From positions 1,030,175-1,094,174 of the forward strand of contig NC_087078.1 of assembly GCF_026151205.1 (NCBI RefSeq): 64,000 bases of DNA, given 5' to 3'. Shown here in pieces: positions 57,401 through 64,000 of the stretch. The position numbers and the translations under genes were made by a program. The notes under the pieces are model-generated. The model was not told the origin of the DNA. It ran no database searches and saw only the letters and a list, made by a program, of their open reading frames with translations. The stretch is from Bolinopsis microptera (lineage: Eukaryota; Ctenophora; Tentaculata; Lobata; Bolinopsidae). How positions within the stretch are numbered: position 1 is the first letter of the stretch; every line of letters starts with the position of its first letter.

Positions 57401-60348
57401 TCATGTCACTTCATATTGTCTTTTTTCATTTCTAAGGTAATCAAACTTATTTAATAATTGAGTTATCCGTGGGGACACAATATTACTCCTCAAACAATGG
57501 TTTGCGTCTATAAGTCTATAAAAGATCATTTTATATTGGCCATCATTGTGTTGCTGTTTGATTAAGAGGCAATCCAGAAATCCTGTGCAGCAATTTTACT
57601 ATTGCTTTTATCGCTTACTCATTTGTCGTCGTGGCACGACTCGTGCCTGTATGACTTTATTTTATTTGTCAGCAAAAACCACATACAGACTTTGCAGAAT
57701 GACAGTTTTCTGTAAGCTACATCTTATCTGAAAGTAACAATAAAAGCCAATTACAAAAGCTAAAAGTAAACCCACCGGACACAGTCTGGAGATGTTACAA
57801 AAGCTAAAAGTAAACCCACCGGACACAGTCTGGAGATGTTACAAAAGCTAAAAGTAAACCCACCGGACACAGTCTGGAGATGTTACAAAAGCTAAAAGTA
57901 AACCCACCGGACACAGTCTGGAGATGTTACAAAAGCTAAAAGTAAACCCACCAGACACAGTCTGGAGATGTTACAAAAGCTAAAAGTAAACCCACCAGAC
58001 ACAGTCTGGAGATGTTACAAAAGCTAAAAGTAAACCCACCGGACACAGTCTGGAGATGTTACAAAAGCTAAAAGTAAACCCACCAGACACAGTCTGGAGA
58101 TGTTACAAAAGCTAAAAGTAAACCCACCAGACACAGTCTGGAGATGTTACAAAAGCTAAAAGTAAACCCACCGGACACAGTCTGGAGATGTTACAAAAGC
58201 TAAAGTAAACCCACCAGACACAGTCTGGAGATGTTACAAAAGCTAAAAGTAAACCCACCAGACACAGTCTGGAGATGTTACAAAAGCTAAAAGTAAACCC
58301 ACCAGACACAGTCTGGAGATGTTACAAAAGCTAAAAGTAAACCCACCGGGCACAGTCTGGAGATGTTACAAAAGCTAAAAGTAAACCCACCGGACACAGT
58401 CTGGAGATGTTACAAAAGCTAAAAGTAAACCCACCGGACACAGTCTGGAGATGTTACAAAAGCTAAAAGTAAACCCACCGGACACAGTCTGGAGATGCTA
58501 CAAAAGCTAAAAGTAAACCCACCGGACACAGTCTGGAGATGTTACAAAAGCTAAAAGTAAACCCACCGGACACAGTCTGGAGATGTTACAAAAGCTAAAA
58601 GTAAACCCACCGGACACAGTCTGGAGATGTTACAAAAGCTAAAAGTAAACCCACCGGACACAGTCTGGAGATGTTACAAAAGCTAAAAGTAAACCCACTG
58701 GGCACAGTCTGGAGATATTACAAAAGCTAAAAGTAAACCCACCAGACACAGTCTGGAGATGTTACAAAAGCTAAAAGTAAACCCACCGGACACAGTCTGG
58801 AGATGTTACAAAAGCTAAAAGTAAACCCACCGGACACAGTCTGGAGATGTTACAAAAGCTAAAAGTAAACCCACCGGACACAGTCTGGAGATGTTACAAA
58901 AGCTAAAAGTAAACCCACTGGGCACAGTCTGGAGATGTTACAAAAGCTAAAAGTAAACCCACCAGACACAGTCTGGAGATGTTACAAAAGCTAAAAGTAA
59001 ACCCACCAGACACAGTCTGGAGATGTTACAAAAGCTAAAAGTAAACCCACCAGACACAGTCTGGAGATGCTACAAAAGCTAAAAGTAAACCCACCGGACA
59101 CAGTCTGGAGATGTTACAAAAGCTAAAAGTAAACCCACCGGACACAGTCTGGAGATGTTACAAAAGCTAAAAGTAAACCCACCGGACACAGTCTGGAGAT
59201 GTTACAAAAGCTAAAAGTAAACCCACCAGACACAGTCTGGAGATGTTACAAAAGCTAAAAGTAAACCCACCAGACACAGTCTGGAGATGTTACAAAAGCT
59301 AAAAGTAAACCCACCAGACACAGTCTGGAGATGTTACAAAAGCTAAAAGTAAACCCACCGGACACAGTCTGGAGATGTTTTAGTTACAAAAGCTAAAAGT
59401 AAACCCACCGGACACAGTCTGGAGATGTTACAAAAGCTAAAAGTAAACCCACCGGACACAGTCTGGAGATGTTTTCTCATCCTCTGAAACTCCTCGAACA
59501 TCCGATCACAGGTATCCTGAGTCTTCTCTATATGTTCCCTCAAACTCCTGTCCCCAGAACCACTGTCCACTATGTAACCGTTCTGGTAGAGAGTGGGGGC
59601 GTGGTAACCGTTAGTGTACCCCGCTTTTAGCTCATCACAGTGGGGCACTTCGTTGTTGGGGATATCCGAACTAGCTTCCGAGCTGGGGCGATTAGTTGGT
59701 TAATTGGTGGTTAATTGGTGGTTAATTGGTGGTTAATTGGCTAATCAGTTGGTTAATTGGTATTTGATAGGACCAAGGTCGTTTCCGTTTTTCAGTTTTA
59801 CTGTTTGCCAAGGGTACAGTTAAGCACTAACCACTATTTTAACCACTATTAACCCCTTTTAATTAACTTCCCACAACTTCAGTGATAGTTTATAAGTCTA
59901 TGTTACAGTAATTAAGCATACTTAGCAGTTCTCATTTAATTGTGGGTATGTTTAATTAATTTTTCAGTTAGAGACTAATTCCGAAAACTAATTTTTTAAA
60001 AGACGCATCTTAACATAACGTAAAATCTAGTCTTGCCATGTTTTTCTCTGTAGTTGTGAGGTGTTATTATAAAGTTATAAGGTATTATTATGAACTTTTA
60101 CTAGTTACCACTGGTTACCACTAGTTACTACTGGATAGTTGCCAATAGTTACCACTAGTTACCACAAGTTCCCACCTACCAGTTATCATTAGCCAGGTCA
60201 CTGTTACTCAAGTGCCACTCTGTCATTTCATCGTACGAGTGGAGCATTCTGTGTCCGACGCGCTGCGGGCCCGGCGCGCACTCCACGCTCCAGTCGCACT
60301 TTGCAACACATTCTTGCACGTTTGGGGAAACCGGCTCCGAGCTCACAT
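35400..60348 (-). CDS. coiled-coil protein with C-terminal PH domain, 9 exons seen, 5' end missing
   Basis: Exons in coding order: 60348-60180, 59682-59453, 51318-51144, 42272-42104, 41672-41624, 41316-41167, 39354-39164, 35964-35909, 35481-35400. All junctions are GT-AG and phases agree, giving about 422 residues. The first exon starts in mid-codon, so upstream exons exist. Order: a Ser/acidic region (MTEWHLSNSD), a helical stretch (MFEEFQRMRKHLQ), coiled coil across exons 4-6 (LKKTKSSARLF, IEQLQSENDDLV, IDDLSEQLSRLQSLNRSLQ), then a PH domain (WKRRLAVLDNNNLSIYK, LIPINSIIDIQ, GKHVIVITTDDNREHYLQA). PH domains bind phosphoinositides or proteins, so membrane recruitment is inferred. The orthologue is not recognised. 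The last PH helix (MKEWVHMIESLG) is in another frame, see findings. Confidence 0.8.
36234..36460. mobile_element. large palindrome in the last-but-one intron of the PH gene
   Basis: ATCACATGCCTTCTCATGCG at 36236 is repeated in inverse at 36375-36400. Inside are three CACGAGGCTTGCCGAG-like copies. The adjoining segment 36408-36460 (TTATCACACTTTCTTTGGAG ... GAAAGCAGAATTTGA) recurs inverted at 38356-38402. Confidence 0.65.
36461..38220. other. intronic AT-rich DNA between two inverted repeat copies
   Basis: No exon or open frame of interest recognised on either strand. Confidence 0.4.
38228..38402. mobile_element. palindromic element, inverted partner of 36408-36460
   Basis: Nested inverted repeats (ATATTTCATGCCCC with GGGGCATGTAATAT) followed by AATTCTGCTTTCCTGCCAAA ... 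GAAAGTGTGATAA, the inverse of 36408-36460. Confidence 0.6.
38521..38790. repeat. 16-bp minisatellite CCGACATGGTATGTGT
   Basis: About 17 units with TATGT/GTGTG variation, in an intron of the PH gene. Met/Cys/Val-rich frames are artefacts. Confidence 0.95.
39547..40791. mobile_element. 1.25-kb transposable element with G14/C14 ends
   Basis: Begins with 14 G and ends with 14 C, inside an exact 8-bp direct repeat GCTGGTCC (39539-39546 and 40792-40799). The inverted ends continue as CCAATGGCATAAA. A block of about 100 bp containing three ATGGCATAAA repeats, itself able to fold, is present as direct copies at 39562 and 40674. The centre holds an inverted pair (about 40060-40288 and 40393-40620, sharing GGGGAGGCCTGCCTTCCGAG and CCGAGCTCGTGTTGCAAAGG), which gives mirror-image short frames. 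No transposase. Confidence 0.8.
41690..41770. repeat. ACTCTCACAG repeats
   Basis: Short tandem units in the intron between exons 4 and 5 of the PH gene. A GA-rich microsatellite follows at 41918-41948. Confidence 0.75.
42405..42470. repeat. (GTGAAA)n microsatellite
   Basis: About ten GTGAAA hexamers. The same word is enriched at 18505-18540, 42085-42103 and 51040-51145, each time next to a splice donor of the COG2 or PH gene. Confidence 0.85.
42812..42900. repeat. 12-bp minisatellite CTTAGCAACACG
   Basis: Seven units in an intron of the PH gene. Confidence 0.85.
42910..45460. other. intronic DNA, little recognised
   Basis: AT-rich. It includes a ~44-bp direct repeat (GATGTCCTGTATTATAGTAA, 44640-44712) and a hairpin CTTGGCACA...TGTGCCAAG at 44914-44966. 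No exons recognised. Confidence 0.4.
45468..45788. mobile_element. ~320-bp interrupted palindrome
   Basis: TTTCATTCAAATTTCTGATT ... CAGTGAAGACAGATTC at 45478-45530 and AATTATAACGATCAAGATTC at 45600 are mirrored at 45690-45780. About 60 bp is present only in the left arm. A hairpin-type MITE. Confidence 0.65.
46312..46875. repeat. 12-bp minisatellite AGTGTAGTAACT
   Basis: About 47 units. A few units are replaced by AGCACGTGTTGTAACT, creating a CACGTG. Confidence 0.95.
47055..47665. repeat. 20-bp CACGTG minisatellite
   Basis: About 30 units of GTACCACGTGCAGTATTACT, sometimes with an inserted GTCGTGC. Confidence 0.95.
48964..49095. repeat. 34-bp minisatellite
   Basis: Four units of GTAAATGTAGAAGATTCTCA followed by GTGTTGATTTGCAG. 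Flanking DNA from 47666 to 51140 has no other clear feature. Confidence 0.85.
49527..49577. repeat. 16-bp GGTTGGGGTGCGGG repeat
   Basis: Three to four G-rich units. Confidence 0.7.
51704..52951 (+). CDS. reverse transcriptase of truncated LINE, uninterrupted frame
   Basis: 415 codons without a stop. Motifs: GIDMSSAFDTIKR (about 53-65; palm aspartate), GAFQGDCLSGCLFTLVLAGA (about 110-129), the catalytic YADDVDF (159-165), and a C-terminal region with YNALVVSVLMYNSSCWAVPK and RSRWRMLGHVLRG typical of LINE ORF2 ends. Residues before the first RT blocks are missing, as expected for 5' truncation. The ATG is formed by the last two bases of the target duplication (AT) and the first element base (G), so the start is accidental. 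Likely not a functional gene. Confidence 0.85.
   Translation: MATLKRIEEKVNAFTGPWQCAYKRARSCADIVWCQRVLLSVVQRKKWEYHRMGIDMSSAFDTIKRTTILELLKLCGCTEDELRIVWLLLSNTKLRVKVNGVLSAEFLSLLGAFQGDCLSGCLFTLVLAGALNELRWTITISLDRPIPPITIAGLPLDTEYADDVDFNDEEEDNLRAILPQATAILEKWNLFVNEDKTDFTHVYLASTGEVDSDGKLVSGNEAWRKSITLGSVLCSKADIQRRINLGYAAFNNYKKAWSDKLPLNKRLILYNALVVSVLMYNSSCWAVPKIFLEKLDVVHRRHLRTILNIKYPGVISNKNLYKRCNAEPLSEKVARSRWRMLGHVLRGPIDGPAFSSLIFAINTLDLPGRRGRPQSNLFSLIVHDLCKRNLYLNNIFDLHYLRNLSYDKRYWRKLQ
51706..53049 (+). mobile_element. 5'-truncated LINE with (TAA)n tail and 11-bp target duplication
   Basis: AATTGCTAAAT occurs directly before (51695-51705) and directly after (53050-53060) the element. It is a target duplication bracketing a copy that ends in an AATAATAATAA tail. 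The element is antisense to the PH gene, in the intron between its second and third recognised exons. Only the reverse transcriptase and C-terminal parts remain; the endonuclease is missing. Confidence 0.88.
53065..54185. other. intronic DNA, nothing recognised
   Basis: AT-rich, no exon or repeat structure evident. Confidence 0.4.
54188..54748. repeat. 11-bp minisatellite CAGTATCGTTA
   Basis: About 51 nearly identical units (one CAGTATCGTTAA variant near 54320). Confidence 0.97.
54968..55205. repeat. 18-bp CACGTG minisatellite
   Basis: AACCACGTGACTGGAGGG units. Some carry an extra ACGTGGTTACC, which makes the palindrome CCACGTGG. Confidence 0.92.
55754..55868 (+). mobile_element. tRNA-derived SINE
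   Basis: GGGGCAGCGTGCGCGGCTGG resembles a Pol III A box, and GAGTTCGAGCC, about 35 bases further, fits the B box. A tRNA-unrelated segment and a (TACTAC)n tail at 55852-55870 follow. No intact tRNA cloverleaf is evident. Confidence 0.65.
56274..56573 (-). CDS. hypothetical 99-codon open frame
   Basis: Non-repetitive frame with protein-like composition (STLEFVYLYLNCINLNDMWY, STITLVTSSWQSEKAVELIH), open a few codons further upstream (LDKLNRL). No family is recognised. It lies in the intron of the PH gene on the same strand. It could be a transposon-derived fragment, an unrecognised exon or chance. Confidence 0.25.
   Translation of the reverse strand: MIILNKGLPPKESTLEFVYLYLNCINLNDMWYVQQHTTLNGNGIFIPYCARGRAKLNSTITLVTSSWQSEKAVELIHATIKAASQRKAKLTQNKVLKAV
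56715..56940. repeat. 22-bp minisatellite around ATCTAGATACCAATCTGTGT
   Basis: About ten units with TATCTAGATA/TATCCAGATA alternation. Confidence 0.9.
56945..57740. other. intronic DNA, nothing recognised
   Basis: Short frames only; no repeat structure. Confidence 0.35.
57750..59468 (-). repeat. 44-bp minisatellite seeded by an exon end and its 5' splice site
   Basis: About 39 tandem units. On the sense (minus) strand each unit holds ACATCTCCAGACTGTGTCCG, the last bases of the PH-gene exon 59682-59453, followed by the donor GTGGGTTTACTTTTAGC. The first unit is the real exon/intron junction at 59453/59452. Units differ mainly at the base pair just before the donor (TCCG or TCTG). One unit is 43 bp, and one spacer has an extra TTTTAG. 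Confidence 0.9.
59697..59760. repeat. GGTTAATTGGT short tandem repeat
   Basis: Four to five units just upstream (in sense) of the acceptor of exon 59682-59453. Confidence 0.75.
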
Positions 60349-60404
60349 CTGAAGTTTTGTCAATGTTAAGAGGAGTTTAGTTTAGTTAGTTATTTGAGTT
60401 AGGT

Positions 60405-60560
60405 AACTTATATTAGTTTAAGGTATTCGAGTTATGTAACTTAGTTTTAAGGTATTTGAGTTATATAACTTAGTTTTAAGGTATTTGAGTTATTTCACAA
60501 AGTTTAAGGTATTTGAGTTAGGTATCTCAGTTTTAAGGTATTTGAGTTATTTCACAAAGT
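60405..60560. repeat. ~30-bp GGTATTTGAGTTATxxxACT repeat
   Basis: Four to five degenerate units in the intron upstream of exon 60348-60180. 60561-61260 has a direct repeat ACCTTATACTCGTATAGCTA (61028 and 61077) and no clear exon. Confidence 0.7.
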
Positions 60561-61280
60561 TTTTAGGAAAGGAAATATATCGTCAGTCTTATTGTATTGT
60601 ATTCCCACCATTTTGACAAACAGTCAGTATTTATACAGATATAGTACGCGGTTCAGCACATAATGTAAGACTCGTATGATATTATGACACGCTTAGAGAG
60701 GTTAAGGCACACTATCTGCTGACACAACAACAGATAACATAAATAATTCTTCTCAATAACACACAGTCACTCCTTATTTTCTCAATTTAATTTTCTGATT
60801 TCTTAAATTAAATTAGCTTCCCCACTACAAGTATAGGTTAAATACCACTGGACACGCTGTAATTGTGGGTATGAGATCACATAGGTGTAAAGTTACTGAA
60901 TACCTACCACGAGCAACCCCCGACTCAGCTGTCAACTGTTTGTGCTGTCAAATTCCTCCTTTATTGACCCGCTTACATCATCCAGCATATTCTCTTGCAG
61001 AACTAAGAGCTCTAGCGATACCAGATATAACCTTATACTCGTATAGCTACCATATTGGTAAAGATACCAGATATAATACCTTATACTCGTATAGCTACCA
61101 TATTGGTAAAGGCCGGGGTATAGAAGAGCGCTGAGATAATATGCCCCGATAAATTGGAGACAATTTATCCGTGTGTTCACAATAGCACGGGACCTTGGAG
61201 AAGTTACTGGTTTAACCATTGTAATAAGTGTCGGGTGTAGAACCTTGGTCTAGAACCTCCCCAAGTCTAACCATCTGTTC

Positions 61281-64000
61281 GCTGATTGGTTCATACCAGT
61301 CATGTGTTACAAGTCTGCACGCTGATTGGTTTATACCAGTCATGTGTTACAAGTCTGCACGCTGATTGGTTTATACCAGTCATGTGTTACAAGTCTGCAC
61401 GCTGATTGGTTTATACCAGTCATGTGTTACAAGTCTGCACGCTGATTGGTTTATACCAGTCATGTGTTACAAGTCTGCACGCTGATTGGTTTATACCAGT
61501 CATGTGTTACAAGTCTGCACGCTGATTGGTTTATACCAGTCATGTGTTACAAGTCTGCACGCTGATTGGTTTATACCAGTCATGTGTTACAAGTCTGCAC
61601 GCTGATTGGTTTATACCAGTCATGTGTTACAAGTCTGCACGCTGATTGGTTTATACCAGTCATGTGTTACAAGTCTGCACGCTGATTGGTTTATACCAGT
61701 CATGTGTTACAAGTCTGCACGCTGATTGGTTTATACCAGTCATGTGTTACAAGTCTGCACGCTGATTGGTTTATACCAGTCATGTGTTACAAGTCTGCAC
61801 GCTGATTGGTTTATACCAGTCATGTGTTACAAGTCTGCACGCTGATTGGTTTATACCAGTCATGTGTTACAAGTCTGCACGCTGATTGGTTTATACCAGT
61901 CATGTGTTACAAGTCTGTTCGCTGATTGGTTTATACCAGTCATGTGTTACAAGTCTGCACGCTGATTGGTTTATACCAGTCATGTGTTACAAGTCTTCAC
62001 GCTGATTGGTTTATACCAGTCATGTGTTACAAGTCTGCACGCTGATTGGTTTATACCAGTCATGTGTTACAAGTCTGCACGCTGATTGGTTTATACCAGT
62101 CATGTGTTACAAGTCTGCACGCTGATTGGTTTATACCAGTCATGTGTTACAAGTCTGCACGCTGATTGGTTTATACCAGTCATGCGTTACAAGTCTTCAC
62201 GCTGATTGGTTTATACCAGTCATGTGTTACAAGTCTGCACGCTGATTGGTTTATACCAGTCATGTGTTACAAGTCTGCACGCTGATTGGTTTATACCAGT
62301 CATGTGTTACAAGTCTGCACGCTGATTGGTTTAAACCAGTCATGTGTTACAAGTCTGCACGCTGATTGGTTTATACCAGTCATGTGTTACAAGTCTGCAC
62401 GCTGATTGGTTTATACCAGTCATGTGTTACAAGTCTGCACGCTGATTGGTTTATACCAGTCATGTGTTACAAGTCTGCACGCTGATTGGTTTATACCAGT
62501 CATGTGTTACAAGTCTGCACGCTGATTGGTTTATACCAGTCATGTGTTACAAGTCTGCACGCTGATTGGTCTATACCAGTCATGTGTTACAAGTCTTCAC
62601 GCTGATTGGTTTATACCAGTCATGTGTTACAAGTCTTCACGCTGATTGGTTTATACCAGTCATGTGTTACAAGTCTGCACGCTGATTGGTTTATACCAGT
62701 CATGTGTTACAAGTCTGCACGCTGATTGGTTCAGCGCTGTCATGTGTTACAAGTCTGCACGCTGATTGGTTCAGCGCTGTCATGTGTTACAAGTCTTCAC
62801 GCTGATTGGTTTATACCAGTCATGTGTTACAAGTCTGCACGCTGATTGGTTTATACCAGTCATGTGTTACAAGTCTGCACGCTGATTGGTTTATACCAGT
62901 CATGTGTTACAAGTCTGCACGCTGATTGGTTTATACCAGTCATGTGTTACAAGTCTGCACGCTGATTGGTTTATACCAGTCATGTGTTACAAGTCTGCAC
63001 GCTGATTGGTTTATACCAGTCATGTGTTACAAGTCTTCACGCTGATTGGTTTATACCAGTCATGTGTTACAAGTCTGCACGCTGATTGGTTTATACCAGT
63101 CATGTGTTACAAGTCTGCACGCTGATTGGTTTATACCAGTCATGTGTTACAAGTCTGCACGCTGATTGGTTTATACCAGTCATGTGTTACAAGTCTGCAC
63201 GCTGATTGGTTTATACCAGTCATGTGTTACAAGTCTTCACGCTGATTGGTTCATACCAGTCATGTGTTACAAGTCTGCACGCTGATTGGTTTATACCAGT
63301 CATGTGTTACAAGTCTGCACGCTGATTGGTTTATACCAGTCATGTGTTACAAGTCTGCACGCTGATTGGTTTATACCAGTCATGTGTTACAAGTCTGCAC
63401 GCTGATTGGTTTATACCAATCATGTGTTACAAGTCTGCACGCTGATTGGTTTATACCAGTCATGTGTTACAAGTCTTCACGCTGATTGGTTTATACCAGT
63501 CATGTGTTACAAGTCTGCACGCTGATTGGTTTATACCAGTCATGTGTTACAAGTCTGCACGCTGATTGGTTTATACCAGTCATGTGTTACAAGTCTTCAC
63601 GCTGATTGGTTTATACCAGTCATGTGTTACAAGTCTGCACGCTGATTGGTTTATACCAGTCATGTGTTACAAGTCTGCACGCTGATTGGTTTATACCAGT
63701 CATGTGTTACAAGTCTGCACGCTGATTGGTTTATACCAGTCATGTGTTACAAGTCTTCACGCTGATTGGTTTATACCAGTCATGTGTTACAAGTCTGCAC
63801 GCTGATTGGTTTATACCAGTCATGTGTTACAAGTCTGCACGCTGATTGGTTTATACCAGTCATGTGTTACAAGTCTTCACGCTGATTGGTTTATACCAGT
63901 CATGTGTTACAAGTCTGCACGCTGATTGGTTTATACCAGTCATGTGTTACAAGTCTGCACGCTGATTGGTTTATACCAGTCATGTGTTACAAGTCTGCAC
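61281..64000. repeat. 40-bp satellite, 68 units, running off the window
   Basis: The unit starts GCTGATTGGTTTATACCAGT and ends AAGTCTGCAC. From 61281 to 64000 is exactly 68 x 40 bases with no insertion or deletion. Variation is by substitution: a TCTTCAC variant at many unit ends, TCAGCGCTGT in two adjacent units (about 62731-62780), and single changes elsewhere. Each unit has one ATTGG (CCAAT). Confidence 0.97.

Noticed and set aside
60880..61030. Possible upstream exon of the PH gene (minus strand, LQENMLDD, donor GTAAGC)
   Set aside because: The reading phase does not fit exon 60348-60180, and no clear acceptor or start codon could be chosen.
61261..64000. CRISPR-like regular repeat
   Set aside because: No unique spacers: the whole 40-bp unit is repeated head to tail in a eukaryotic context.

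Overview
The window is nuclear DNA from an animal, most likely a marine invertebrate. The phylum cannot be fixed from the sequence alone. Genes are split into many short exons with GT-AG introns of roughly 100-400 bp. The AT-rich spacers are full of minisatellites, palindromic transposable elements and non-LTR retrotransposon pieces. There are no bacterial operons, ribosome binding sites or CRISPR arrays.

Three multi-exon genes lie on the minus strand and could be followed exon by exon with consistent reading phase. The first is a complete COG2 gene (22875 to 9705; 16 exons, 689 codons plus stop), a Golgi tethering subunit. The second is a complete TMEM184-family gene (32170 to 28775; 9 exons, 400 codons), a seven-helix membrane protein. 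The third encodes a coiled-coil protein with a C-terminal PH domain (60348 to about 35400; 9 exons seen, 5' end not found, probable frameshift near the C-terminus). A short single-exon gene for a two-helix membrane protein (8832-9206, plus) is convergent with COG2. The 3' end of another plus-strand gene with an acidic tail lies at the left edge, and a cysteine-rich open frame of uncertain status is at 1475-1783 (minus).

Layout: 1-9.6 kb holds gene ends, a pogo-like transposon relic and several small dispersed repeats. 9.7-22.9 kb is COG2, whose intron 10 is swollen by a 17-bp G-rich minisatellite of about 2.8 kb that is itself interrupted by a LINE; its intron 3 carries another LINE fragment and a CACGTG minisatellite. 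23.5-28.2 kb is a 4.7-kb foldback transposon with perfect ends and an 8-bp target duplication. 28.8-32.2 kb is TMEM184. 32.2-35.4 kb is intergenic with hairpin repeats. 35.4-60.3 kb is the PH gene; its introns host a poly-G-ended element, several large palindromes, a 5'-truncated LINE with an intact reading frame, a tRNA-derived SINE and many minisatellites. 61.28-64.0 kb is a perfectly registered 40-bp satellite running off the window.

The most unusual features are two minisatellites grown out of gene boundaries (the COG2 stop codon, and an exon/5' splice site of the PH gene), the foldback element built of AAGCGCTTATAAGCGCTT palindromes, and the 1.25-kb element ending in 14 G / 14 C. No coherent new multi-gene system was found.
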